A stretch of DNA of 19,604 nucleotides from UCB2 sp964475735 (GCA_964475735.1 CAYYYI010000039.1:1-19604), one strand, 5' to 3'; shown: positions 1 through 7,153, counted from the first letter of the stretch. Notes: generated by a model from the sequence alone, not told the origin. Numbers and translations: made by a program.

Positions 1-479
1 CCGCACACCTGTTCAAAGGTGATGGCGACCGGCGCCGGGGCGCTCATGGCGCTTCCTTTGCCCCATCGCCAGCCCTGGAGGTCGCCATCCTTCGCCTTCT
101 GGGCGGCGAACCCGAGCGCCGAATAGACCCACTCCTTTCCATAGGAACGGGTGAAGAAGGCCCAGTACACGCACTCCGAGCCCTTGCACTTGCAGGTGCA
201 GGATTCGAACGAGCTTGCACCCGTGCACGCTTCCTCCGGCCGGGGGCCCAGGGAGCAGACGAGGCCTCCGAACTGGTCGAAGGAGACCCCCGCGCGGCGC
301 AGCAGCTCGTCGCCGCGGATGCCGTCGCCAGTGAAGGTGACGCAGTACGTCTCGACCGTGCCGTCGCCGTGCTCGACCACGAGCCCCGCTTCGCCGCCGT
401 CGGCGCGGGCCGCAGAGATGCCCGCGGCGCCCGCCAGAACAACACCACCCAGGGCCGCGACCCGCAAGAGACGCCTCAT
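1..479 (-). CDS. Secreted cysteine-rich DUF4430 (transcobalamin beta-domain-like) protein, 3' end outside window
   Basis: An open frame of 159 codons runs off the left edge without a stop. Residues 1-26 form a signal peptide (Arg-rich start, Ala/Gly/Val core, cleavage near AARA). The mature part starts with a beta-strand-like segment (GLVVEHGDGTVETYCVTF), then a GDELLRRAG segment, a Cys-rich stretch (C75, C85, C94, C96, C98, C103), and a YWAFF...W.YSALG...DGDLQGWRW pattern. I recognise this layout from DUF4430 proteins, the family related to the C-terminal beta domain of transcobalamin and intrinsic factor. Its ATG overlaps the stop of the ECF ATPase (ATGA, 476-479), so the genes are translationally coupled. 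Inferred role: extracellular capture of cobalamin or a related corrinoid for the importer encoded upstream. The family call is fairly firm. The ligand is inferred from the riboswitch and neighbours. Confidence 0.78.
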   Translation of the reverse strand, partial: MRRLLRVAALGGVVLAGAAGISAARADGGEAGLVVEHGDGTVETYCVTFTGDGIRGDELLRRAGVSFDQFGGLVCSLGPRPEEACTGASSFESCTCKCKGSECVYWAFFTRSYGKEWVYSALGFAAQKAKDGDLQGWRWGKGSAMSAPAPVAITFEQVC

Positions 480-2062
480 GCCGGAATCACCTCCTCGGGG
501 AAGAGGGCGCCGTGAACGACCCGGGCCACCTGCGTGGGAAGCGGACCATCGGATCCGAACGCCTCCCGCGCGGGCAGGTCGAAGGCTATGCGGCCATCGT
601 CGAGCCCGATGGCCCGCATGGCGAAGCGCGCCGCCGATTCGATGTCGTGCGTCGCGACGATGGCGGCGCCACCACCAGCCGCGTGAGCGCGCAGCCGCGC
701 GGCCAGCCATTGCTTCGCGACGGCATCGGCCCCACGCGTGGGCTCATCAAGCAGCCAAACGCGGGGCTCATGCGCGAGCATGGCGGCGATCGCCACGCGC
801 TGCTGCTGCCCGACGGAGATGTCCCGCGGGTGGCGGCCGGCGATGGCGTCCAGGCCCCAGGCCGCGGTGGCGGCATCCTCCATGGGCAGGCGGCGGAGCT
901 TGAGTGTAGCCATGACCTCCTCGCGCACGGTTTCGTGGTAGAGCGCCAGCGCCGGGTCCTGCGGCGCCATTCCCGCGAATGCGGTGCGCTCGGCCACCGG
1001 CCCGGGTGCGGGCCTGCCCGCGAAGCGAACGTCGCCGGCAGCGGGCCGCGCCAGCCCGGCGATGGCGCGGAAGAGCGTCGACTTGCCGCTGCCGTTCGGG
1101 CCAACCAGCGCCACGATCTCGCCTTCATGGAGCGAAAGCGCCGCCTCGCGCAGGGCCACCAACTCCCCGTAGGCAACCGTCAGACCGTCGAGGCGCAGGA
1201 GCTCATCGCCCGGTGACGGTTGGTCCGCGCCGGGTGTCTGCACGCGGACTGGCCTGGCCCCGGGCGCCTGGAGCCGCTCCCGGGCTTCTGCCACCGTGAG
1301 CGGCAGCGGATCTAGCTCCAGCCGCCGCCCGAGAACGGCAACGGGAGGCGCCGCCGTAACCGAGGCCGCCGCTTCGCGGGGCGTCAGCGTGGCCACGCAG
1401 CCACCCTCGACGTGGTAGACCGTGTCCGCCACGGGCAGCAGCCGCTCCAAACGGTGCTCAGCGCAGAGGATGGTCAGCCCTCGCTCACGGTGGAGCCGCT
1501 CGATGGCGTCGATCACTGCCGCGGCGCCCTGGGGATCGATCTGCGAGGTTGGCTCGTCGAGCAAGAGGAGCCGCGGCTCAAGCGCCGTCACCGCCGCAAT
1601 GGCGACGCGCTGCCGCTCGCCGCCCGAAAGCGTCGCGAGGCGCCGGTGGCGCAGGTGCTCTACCCCCAGCGCCGCGAGCAGGCCGTCCATTCGCCGCCGC
1701 ATCTCGGCAGGGGCCACGCCCTGCTGCTCCATGCCAAAGGCGACCTCGTCTTCCACCGTGTCGGCGATGGCCTGTGCTTCGGGCTCCTGGAACACCATCC
1801 CGGCCACGGCGGCCATCCGGCGCGCGGGCGTCCGCGCGGGGTCGAGACCCGCCACCTCGGCCGTGCCCGAATAGATGCCGCCGTGGAACTGGGGAACAAG
1901 GCCGTTGAAGACTCGAAGCAGCGTGGACTTCCCGCCTGCGGACGGACCGGCGACGAGTCCGAAGGCACCCTCCAAGACATCAAGGCCGACCTCGCTCAAC
2001 GCAGAGGAGCCGAATTCGGCGCCGGGGTACGCGTAGGAAAGCCCGCGCACGGTAGCGATCAT
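476..2062 (-). CDS. ECF transporter energizing ATPase, two ABC domains fused (EcfA/CbiO type)
   Basis: 528 residues holding two complete ABC ATPase domains, the fused form of EcfA1-EcfA2. Domain 1: Walker A GPSAGGKST (39-47), Q-loop in VFQEPE (about 92), signature LSGGERQR (145-152), Walker B LLLLDEPT (165-172), H-loop AEH (201-203). Domain 2: Walker A GPNGSGKST (321-329), signature ISVGQQQR (415-422), Walker B VWLLDEPT (435-442), H-loop ATHD (470-473). The second signature departs from LSGGQ. The ATG (2062) overlaps the T-component stop as ATGA, so I rejected the longer frame that reads through the N-run. It would power uptake with the T component and an S component not seen here. The B12 riboswitch at the operon head suggests cobalamin, a corrinoid or cobalt as substrate. 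Confidence 0.93.
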   Translation of the reverse strand: MIATVRGLSYAYPGAEFGSSALSEVGLDVLEGAFGLVAGPSAGGKSTLLRVFNGLVPQFHGGIYSGTAEVAGLDPARTPARRMAAVAGMVFQEPEAQAIADTVEDEVAFGMEQQGVAPAEMRRRMDGLLAALGVEHLRHRRLATLSGGERQRVAIAAVTALEPRLLLLDEPTSQIDPQGAAAVIDAIERLHRERGLTILCAEHRLERLLPVADTVYHVEGGCVATLTPREAAASVTAAPPVAVLGRRLELDPLPLTVAEARERLQAPGARPVRVQTPGADQPSPGDELLRLDGLTVAYGELVALREAALSLHEGEIVALVGPNGSGKSTLFRAIAGLARPAAGDVRFAGRPAPGPVAERTAFAGMAPQDPALALYHETVREEVMATLKLRRLPMEDAATAAWGLDAIAGRHPRDISVGQQQRVAIAAMLAHEPRVWLLDEPTRGADAVAKQWLAARLRAHAAGGGAAIVATHDIESAARFAMRAIGLDDGRIAFDLPAREAFGSDGPLPTQVARVVHGALFPEEVIPA

Positions 2063-2879
2063 GGCCGTGATACCTCCACCGCGGGCAGCGGCTCGGCGCG
2101 TTCGGTCGCTGCGTGTGGGATAGCCGCCAGGCGAAGGGCGGGCCAGGCGGTTGCCAGGGCCACGAGCGCGCCGTCCAGGGCGAACGGCGGCCACTCCANN
2201 NNNNNNNNNNNNNNNNNNNNNNNNNNNNNNNNNNNNNNNNNNNNNNNNNNNNNNNNNNNNNNNNNNNNNNNNNNNNNNNNNNNNNNNNNNNNNNNNNNAG
2301 CCCGCCGATGATGGCCGGGACCACCACCGCGGGAAGGTCACGAAGGCCGGTGCGGGCCCCGCGCAGGGCCCGCATCTCGCGGATGCGGCGCAGGTCGTCG
2401 ATGCTCGCGGGGAGGAGCGTTAGGCCGACGGTGACCACCAGCCCCGCATGGAAGAGCGCGGCCGGGGCCGTTCGCAGCACGCGGTGCGGGCTCACGGCCC
2501 CGTTGAAGACCGCGAAGGCGACGAGCACGCAGAGGATGGCAAGCCCTCGCACCGCCGCCGCGACGAGCCCTTCGGCCGCCACAGGTCCGCCGAATTGGAG
2601 GCCGCCGAGCCACCCGGGAATCTGCGGCCCGGGGACGGTGAAGAGCACGCGCTCGCCGTAGCCGCCGTTCACCACCGCTATCGCGAGCGAGAGCACGAAG
2701 AGCCCGGCGCCGAAGACGAGCATCGCCCAGAAGCCGGCGATCGCGGAGCCCGTCTTCGGCGCCAGCACCCCGGTAAGGAGCACGCAAAGCAGCACCACGC
2801 CCAGGTAGAGCGGGTTCGTGGTCGAAAGCGCAACCGCCATGACCATGAGCACCCAGGCAACCCACGCGTGCGCCGCCAT
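2059..2879 (-). CDS. ECF transporter T component (EcfT/CbiQ-like), interrupted by an assembly gap
   Basis: The reading frame starts at ATG 2879, with a G-rich stretch upstream as possible ribosome binding site. It gives 193 residues before the gap at 2199-2298: several hydrophobic segments (for example LYLGVVLLCVLLTGVL and FVLSLAIAVV), then the coupling-helix pattern RRIREMRALRGART near 164-177, typical of EcfT proteins. After the gap the frame that makes sense encodes about 45 residues (EWPPFALDGALVALATAWPAL..., ending VEVSRP) and stops at TGA 2059-2061, overlapping the ATPase ATG. The frames on either side differ, as expected when 100 N stands for an unknown length. The missing stretch probably carries the second coupling motif. 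This is the membrane scaffold linking the ATPases to a substrate-binding S protein. Confidence 0.85.
2199..2298. other. Assembly gap (100 N)
   Basis: Exactly 100 unknown bases, a conventional placeholder for a scaffold join of unknown length. It lies inside the ECF T component and changes the apparent reading frame. Open frames that run through it are artefacts. Confidence 0.99.
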
Positions 2880-2923
2880 TCAGATCGCCCCCCACCTTCG
2901 CTTTGTCCAACGGCAGGCTGTGC

Positions 2924-3837
2924 TCACCGCCCGGCCCTCCGCGAGGCGAGGGCGAGCGAGCCCGCGCCTACGAGCGCCAGACCCAGGATCATGAGTAGAG
3001 CGCCCTTCGCCGCCGTCCCGGCCAGGCCGGTGCCCGTGGCAGGCGGCCCCGGGGCAACTCGCGGCGGCGCCGGGGAGATGGGCGTGGTTGCCGTTTCGCA
3101 GAAGCCGCGCCCGGCCAGCGCCGGCACCGCCTGATTGGTCGCGAACGCAGGGTCGAAGCCCTTGAAGGAGCCATCGGCGTTCTGCTGGCTGAGCAGGAAA
3201 GTCACGGGCGTGGCCTTCCCCCTGGTGTAGGCAGCCGACTCCACCTGCTCACCCGCAGCGAGAAGCCCCTGGATGGCGAATGCAGTCGAAGAAGCGTTCG
3301 ACTCGCCGCCGTAGCCCCAGCCGCCGTCGGCGGCCTGCGTGGTCCGGAGGTAGGCAACGCCCTTGACCACGGACGAGTCGCTGGCCGGCACACCGGACGC
3401 GACAAGGGCCTGGATGGCAATGGCCGTGGTGTCGGCGTCGCTGAAGCCGCCGAAGCCCCAGCCGCCATCGGCAAGCTGCGCCTCGCGNNNNNNNNNNNNN
3501 NNNNNNNNNNNNNNNNNNNNNNNNNNNNNNNNNNNNNNNNNNNNNNNNNNNNNNNNNNNNNNNNNNNNNNNNNNNNNNNNNNNNNNNTTGCGCGCAGGTA
3601 GTCGGCAGGCGTCTTCCCGCCAGTGACCACGGCATTGGGGTCTAGCCCGGCAGCGCGGATGGCGAAGATAGCGTCCATGGTCTGCCCGGCGGGACCGAAG
3701 CCCCCATCGGGCTGTTGCGTTGTGCGAATGAACTCAACGCCGCGCAAAGCGGCCGGCCGGTCGGGGAAGGCGGCTGCTGCCGCCACCAGCGGCAGAGCGA
3801 TGACGGCCGCCAGCAGGGCGGCAAGAAAACGGTTCAT
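2924..3837 (-). CDS. Secreted, membrane-anchored prenyltransferase/terpene-cyclase-repeat protein (intrinsic factor alpha-domain-like), interrupted by an assembly gap
   Basis: ATG 3837 is preceded by GAGGA six bases upstream. Residues 1-23 are a signal peptide. Repeats of the QW/prenyltransferase type follow: TTQQPDGGFGPAG (about 39-51), then after the gap EAQLADGGWGFGG, TTQAADGGWGYGG and LSQQNADGSFKGF, spaced about 45-60 residues and each followed by an Ala-rich helix (TTAIAIQALVASG, STAFAIQGLLAAG). The C terminus is a Pro/Ala/Thr-rich linker, one hydrophobic helix (ALLMILGLALVGAGSLALAS) and a basic tail RRAGR, so the protein is tethered to the membrane facing outward. No clear LPXTG is visible. 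Such alpha/alpha-barrel repeats form the N-terminal half of cobalamin carriers such as intrinsic factor. Being first after a B12 riboswitch and linked to DUF4430 and ECF genes, a corrinoid-binding role is likelier than terpene cyclisation. N- and C-terminal parts are in different frames because the 100-N gap has unknown length. Confidence 0.82.
3488..3587. other. Assembly gap (100 N)
   Basis: Exactly 100 unknown bases inside the repeat-containing gene. Near-identical DNA encoding successive DGGWG repeats (compare 3305-3335 with 3446-3476) probably caused the assembly break. One or more repeats may be missing. Confidence 0.99.
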
Positions 3838-3905
3838 ATCGTCCTCGTTTGGAGCATGGCGTGAGCGGCGGCTGGTGCGAACGTGCGCCGCGACGCCGGC
3901 GGCAA

Positions 3906-3942
3906 GGGCAGAAACAGAAGACCCGCCACTGGCGGGCGGGTC
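3906..3942 (-). terminator. Intrinsic terminator, probable riboswitch expression platform
   Basis: On the minus strand GACCCGCC - CGCCAGT - GGCGGGTC forms a perfect 8-bp stem with a 7-nt loop (3920-3942), followed by the T-rich tract TTCTGTTTCTG. It lies about 55 nt after the B12 box and about 70 nt before the ATG of the repeat protein, where an attenuator should sit. It could also end transcription coming from the tlpA-like gene. I could not establish the antiterminator pairing. Confidence 0.75.
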
Positions 3943-3995
3943 ATGTCATTTGTGATGCCAAGGCCCGACCCCTTTCTCACGAAGGATTTCGGTGC

Positions 3996-4137
3996 GGCAT
4001 GCGAGGGTGGGTGGCCTGGCTTAGCCCAAAGCGGGCATCACAGTTGCGGGACAGCGCCGGAATCTCACCGGCTTTCCCCGGTGCTTCCCTCCGCCGAGCG
4101 AAGGGCCCTCACCGCGTATTCGGTTGTACCGGCCTCA
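3996..4137 (-). ncRNA. Cobalamin (B12) riboswitch
   Basis: Minus-strand sequence at 4078-4038 carries the conserved core GGGAAAGCCGGTGAGATTCC, continuing GGCGCTGTCCCGCAACTGTGA. This matches the adenosylcobalamin-class aptamer core (GGGAA, GCCGGTGA, ATCCGG, CTGTCCCGCAACTGT). A small hairpin GCCC-GCTTT-GGGC follows, then TAAGCCAGGCCACCCACC (4023-4006), a recognisable B12 box (consensus like AGYCAGGATACCTGCC). The 5' arm begins near TTGAGGCCGGTACAACC. It controls the downstream ECF/DUF4430 operon, normally repressing it when cobalamin is abundant. Outer boundaries are approximate and the core is certain. Confidence 0.95.
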
Positions 4138-4166
4138 AGACTGTGGCTTCGAGGGCGCGGCGTCAA
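4138..4166 (-). promoter_or_regulatory. Possible sigma70-type promoter for the riboswitch operon
   Basis: TTGACG (4161-4166) is separated by exactly 17 bp from CAGTCT (4138-4143), placing the transcript start at the 5' edge of the aptamer. The -35 is good and the -10 is poor. The alternative is read-through from the tlpA-like gene, whose stop is about 54 bp upstream of the aptamer. Confidence 0.3.
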
Positions 4167-4190
4167 GCAGTTCGGGCCGGGTGCAGAAGG

Positions 4191-4853
4191 TCAGTCTGCA
4201 GCCTTGTATTCGAGCCCGAGCTTCGCGAGCTGCGTCTCAAGCTCGCCCGGCGTCACCTGGCCCGTCTTCATGCCGCGAAGGACGCCGTCCCTGTCGACGA
4301 AGAAGGTCACCGGGAGGCCCGAGCTTACCCGCCAGCGGTCGGCGACAGAGCCTGTGCTGTCCAGGACCGCCGGGTAGTCCGCGTAGAGCACGTCGAGAAT
4401 TCCGAGCGCCCGTTCGCGCGACTCCTGGTAGTTGACCCCAAGGATAACCAGGTCGTCGGGAAAAGCGTCCTGAGCGTCTTGGAAGTCCGGGATTTCGGAG
4501 CGGCAGGGACCGCACCAGCTTGCGTACCAGTTCACCACCACGGCCTTACCATGAAAGTCCGAAAGGCGTCGGACCATCGTGGCGTCGCGAACGTCCACGA
4601 GCGCAAAGTCGGGGGCTGGCTGGCCGATCTCAGGGCGGCGCGAATCAAGGGGGCCGGTGTTGGGCGCCGGCGTCGGCGCGTTGCGGACGCCTGGCACGGC
4701 CGTCTCGGCGGTATCAGGGTCTGCCGCTCCCGAGGTGTCTTCGTCCGACGTGAAGAGGTAGAAGGTCACCCCGGCAGCAACCAGCAGCGCCAGCGCCAGC
4801 GTGGCCAGCCCGGCCAACCGGCTGGTTCGTGCTGGTGCGGGCGTCTCGTCCAA
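4191..4853 (-). CDS. Membrane-anchored TlpA/ResA-type thiol-disulfide oxidoreductase
   Basis: 220 residues from a TTG start at 4853, chosen because GGGGAG lies 5 nt upstream. An ATG at 4922 would add 23 residues and run into the divergent promoter region. One transmembrane helix (about 13-35) is followed by an Ala/Thr/Pro-rich linker (36-75) and a thioredoxin fold: GQPAPDFALVDV (77-88), active site WCGPC (113-117), and the cis-proline region GLPVTFFVD (179-187). The orientation puts the catalytic domain outside the membrane. TlpA/ResA proteins reduce disulfides outside the membrane, for example in cytochrome c maturation. No such genes are near. The gene lies directly upstream of the B12 riboswitch on the same strand, and the secreted DUF4430 protein downstream is Cys-rich, so a role in its disulfides is possible but only inferred. 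Confidence 0.88.
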   Translation of the reverse strand: MDETPAPARTSRLAGLATLALALLVAAGVTFYLFTSDEDTSGAADPDTAETAVPGVRNAPTPAPNTGPLDSRRPEIGQPAPDFALVDVRDATMVRRLSDFHGKAVVVNWYASWCGPCRSEIPDFQDAQDAFPDDLVILGVNYQESRERALGILDVLYADYPAVLDSTGSVADRWRVSSGLPVTFFVDRDGVLRGMKTGQVTPGELETQLAKLGLEYKAAD

Positions 4854-4916
4854 GGCAACTCCCCGCGGCGGGCCTTGCGGCCCGGAATTCTCAATTCCAT
4901 CGTAGCAGGCAGGCGC

Positions 4917-4938
4917 GTTCACCCTGCGTTAATGTGTC
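4917..4938 (+). promoter_or_regulatory. Candidate PHO-box-like direct repeat upstream of the response regulator
   Basis: Two adjacent 11-bp units, GTTCACCCTGC (4917-4927) and GTTAATGTGTC (4928-4938), share GTT(C/A)A with an 11-bp period. This resembles the direct-repeat boxes of PhoP/PhoB regulators, the first unit being close to the streptomycete PHO consensus. It sits 22 bp before the regulator ATG, in the region shared with the divergent tlpA-like gene. The second unit is weak. Confidence 0.4.
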
Positions 4939-4959
4939 GATCGTAACGATGAGGGGGAA

Positions 4960-5676
4960 ATGACAACTACGGCAGTCGAAACCCCGGCGCGGGTCCTCGT
5001 TGTGGAGGACGAGGAGACCCTGCTCTTCACCATCGCCCACAACCTGAAGCGCGAAGGCTACGAGGTGTTGACCGCCGCCCGCGGCGACGACGCGCTCAAG
5101 CTCGCCCGCGAACGCAAGCCCGACCTGATCGTCCTTGACATCATGCTGCCGGGGGTCGATGGCATCCAGGTTTGCCGCCTTCTCCGCCGCGACCTGGACG
5201 TGCCCATCATCATGCTCACGGCGCTCGCCGGGGAAGGCGACCGCGTGGCCGGGCTCGACGTGGGCGCCGACGACTACATGGCGAAGCCCTTCGGCATGCG
5301 CGAGCTGCAGGCCCGGATTCGCGCCCTGCTCCGGCGAGCCGGCCGCCGCAATGAACCGGCCACGAAGAAGGCCGATGGCCTGGCAGCATCGGGGGACCTT
5401 GAGATTGACCGGGGCCGCCACGAGACACGCCGCGCCGGCCGCCCGCTGAAGCTCAAGCCTAAAGAGTTCGAACTCCTGCTATTCTTCGTCGAACACCCGG
5501 GGAGGGTGTTCACGCGTGAGCAGATCCTGGACGCCGTTTGGGGCGAGGACTACGGCGGCGGTCTCCGCACCGTCGACGTTCACGTACGCTGGCTGCGCCA
5601 GAAGATCGAGGACGACGCCAGCGCCCCCATCCGCCTGCGCACGGTTCGCGGGAGCGGCTACATCTTCGAAGGCTGA
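4960..5676 (+). CDS. OmpR/PhoB-family response regulator
   Basis: 238 residues starting at ATG 4960 with GAGGGGG just upstream. The receiver domain (11-125) has the acidic pair E16-D17, phospho-acceptor D60 in LIVLDIMLPGVDG, T87 in IIMLTA, and K109 in YMAKPFGMREL. A linker rich in charged residues leads to a winged-helix DNA-binding domain (about 143-237) with LKLKPKEFELLLFFVEHPGRVFTREQILDAVWG and the C-terminal RTVDVHVRWLRQKIE...RTVRGSGYIFEG. The architecture is that of PhoB/PhoP regulators. The kinase gene begins 6 bp after the stop, so the two form an operon. Phosphate as signal is suggested by the PhoR-like partner and upstream repeat but is not proven. Confidence 0.96.
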   Translation: MTTTAVETPARVLVVEDEETLLFTIAHNLKREGYEVLTAARGDDALKLARERKPDLIVLDIMLPGVDGIQVCRLLRRDLDVPIIMLTALAGEGDRVAGLDVGADDYMAKPFGMRELQARIRALLRRAGRRNEPATKKADGLAASGDLEIDRGRHETRRAGRPLKLKPKEFELLLFFVEHPGRVFTREQILDAVWGEDYGGGLRTVDVHVRWLRQKIEDDASAPIRLRTVRGSGYIFEG

Positions 5677-5682
5677 TCGGCC

Positions 5683-7059
5683 GTGATCCGCGACCTGGCA
5701 ATCCGGGGCGCGGCCGTGGGCGCACTCGCTGCGGGCGCGGCGGTGGCCGTGGGCCTTGCCGCGGGGGCGGAGCCAGGCGCCGGGACGATTGTGGTGCTCG
5801 TGGCCCTGGCCCTGGTAGCGGGCGCGGTCGCCGGCTGGATGACGTTCCGCAACGCCGAGGCGGCGGTGCGCGACATCGCCACTGCCAGCAGGCGCCTGGC
5901 CGAGGGAGAGCTGTGGGAGCGGGCTCCCGCGTCTTCGGGCGCCACTGCGGAGCTGGTGCGTCACTTCAACCACATGGCCAGCAGGATGCAGGAGCTTGTC
6001 CGGACCGTAGAGGCTGACCAGGCCCGCCTCGAAGCCGTGTTCGACGCCGCCACCGACGCCATGGTTGCCGTCTCGGCCGATACCAATGTGCGGTTGGCCA
6101 ACCTGTCGGCCCTGCGCCTGCTGGGCGCAAGCCGTGACGAGGCGATAGGCCGCGCCCTCATCGAGATCGCCCGCGACTACGAACTCGACGCGATGGTGCG
6201 CCACACCGCCACGACTGGCGAGCCATCGACATCGGCACTGGTCACGTTCGGGCCGAAGCGCATCCCCCTCAAGGCCGCCGCGGTACCCATCAAGGGCGGC
6301 GGCGACTGGGCAGTCCTCCTCATGCTCACCGACCTCACGGAGGTGCAGCGTCTCGACCAGGTGCGACGCGACTTCGTGAGCAACGTTTCGCACGAGCTTC
6401 GCACACCCCTCGCCTCCATCCGCGCCCTGGTCGAGACGATGGAGGACGGCGGCGCCGAGGGCGAAGAGGTGATGGCCGCCTTCCTGGGCCGCATCCACCA
6501 GCAAGTGGAGCGCATGACCAGCCTCGTGAACGAGCTTCTCGACCTCTCCCGTATCGAGTCCGGGGCGATAGATCTGCGTCCGGAGGCGGTTGGAATGACC
6601 GATGTCACCCGCGAAGCGGCCTCGCTCATTCGCCCGCGCTCCGAGGCGCGCGACGTGACAGTTGAGGTGGATGGCTCGCCAGCCGTCGAGATCGAAGCTG
6701 ACCGCCCCTCCGTGCTTCGGGTGGTGACGAACCTGCTGGACAACGCCATCAAGTTCAGCCCGCCCGGTTCGGTGGTGCACGTCGAGGTGCGCGACGAAGA
6801 CCCCCTGGTGGCGCTCTCCGTGCGCGACGAGGGACCGGGGATCTCGGAGCAGGAGCTTCCCCGCGTGTTCGAGCGCTTCTACAAGGGAGAATCGACGTCC
6901 GCGGGCGCCGGGTCTGGTTTGGGACTCGCTATCGTGAAACACCTCGTTAGGGCGCACGGCGGTACGGCGGAGGCTACCAGCGAGCCGGGCCGGGGGGCAA
7001 CTTTCACGGTGCGGCTGCCGAAGCGATTCGCGGGCTCTCGCAGCACGAAGGCCGGGTAA
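5683..7059 (+). CDS. PhoR-type membrane sensor histidine kinase
   Basis: 458 residues from a GTG start 6 bp after the regulator stop. Two hydrophobic segments (about 9-28 and 34-53) form a hairpin with almost no extracellular loop. A HAMP-like region (54-110), a PAS-like domain (about 112-222), the HisKA dimerisation domain with phospho-acceptor H237 in VSHELRTPLASIRAL, and the HATPase domain follow: N box NLLDNAIKFSPPG (350-362), G1 RDEGPGI (381-387), F box VFERFYKGE, G2 GSGLGLAIVKHL (410-421). Small TM hairpin, HAMP, PAS and catalytic core match PhoR-like kinases, which sense through membrane or cytoplasmic partners. Its target is the preceding regulator. Confidence 0.95.
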   Translation: MIRDLAIRGAAVGALAAGAAVAVGLAAGAEPGAGTIVVLVALALVAGAVAGWMTFRNAEAAVRDIATASRRLAEGELWERAPASSGATAELVRHFNHMASRMQELVRTVEADQARLEAVFDAATDAMVAVSADTNVRLANLSALRLLGASRDEAIGRALIEIARDYELDAMVRHTATTGEPSTSALVTFGPKRIPLKAAAVPIKGGGDWAVLLMLTDLTEVQRLDQVRRDFVSNVSHELRTPLASIRALVETMEDGGAEGEEVMAAFLGRIHQQVERMTSLVNELLDLSRIESGAIDLRPEAVGMTDVTREAASLIRPRSEARDVTVEVDGSPAVEIEADRPSVLRVVTNLLDNAIKFSPPGSVVHVEVRDEDPLVALSVRDEGPGISEQELPRVFERFYKGESTSAGAGSGLGLAIVKHLVRAHGGTAEATSEPGRGATFTVRLPKRFAGSRSTKAG

Positions 7060-7153
7060 TGCTGCGCGTTCAGCCGCAGCCAGCGTAGGATTCACAGCGA
7101 GACCAGAGCCCGATGGCAACGTGCCGCAGGCTGTCGGCGCCGGGAGGAAAAAC

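Noticed and set aside
476..2341. A 621-codon minus-strand frame and similar frames that run through the 100-N gap, including a long one at 1980-2879
   Set aside because: They join sequences on both sides of a gap of unknown length. The ATPase starts at 2062 and the T component ends at 2059 in another frame.
2924..3837. Squalene-hopene cyclase or protein prenyltransferase
   Set aside because: The QW-like repeats fit, but the protein is secreted, membrane-anchored, has no visible catalytic DXDD motif, and sits in a B12-regulated transporter operon.
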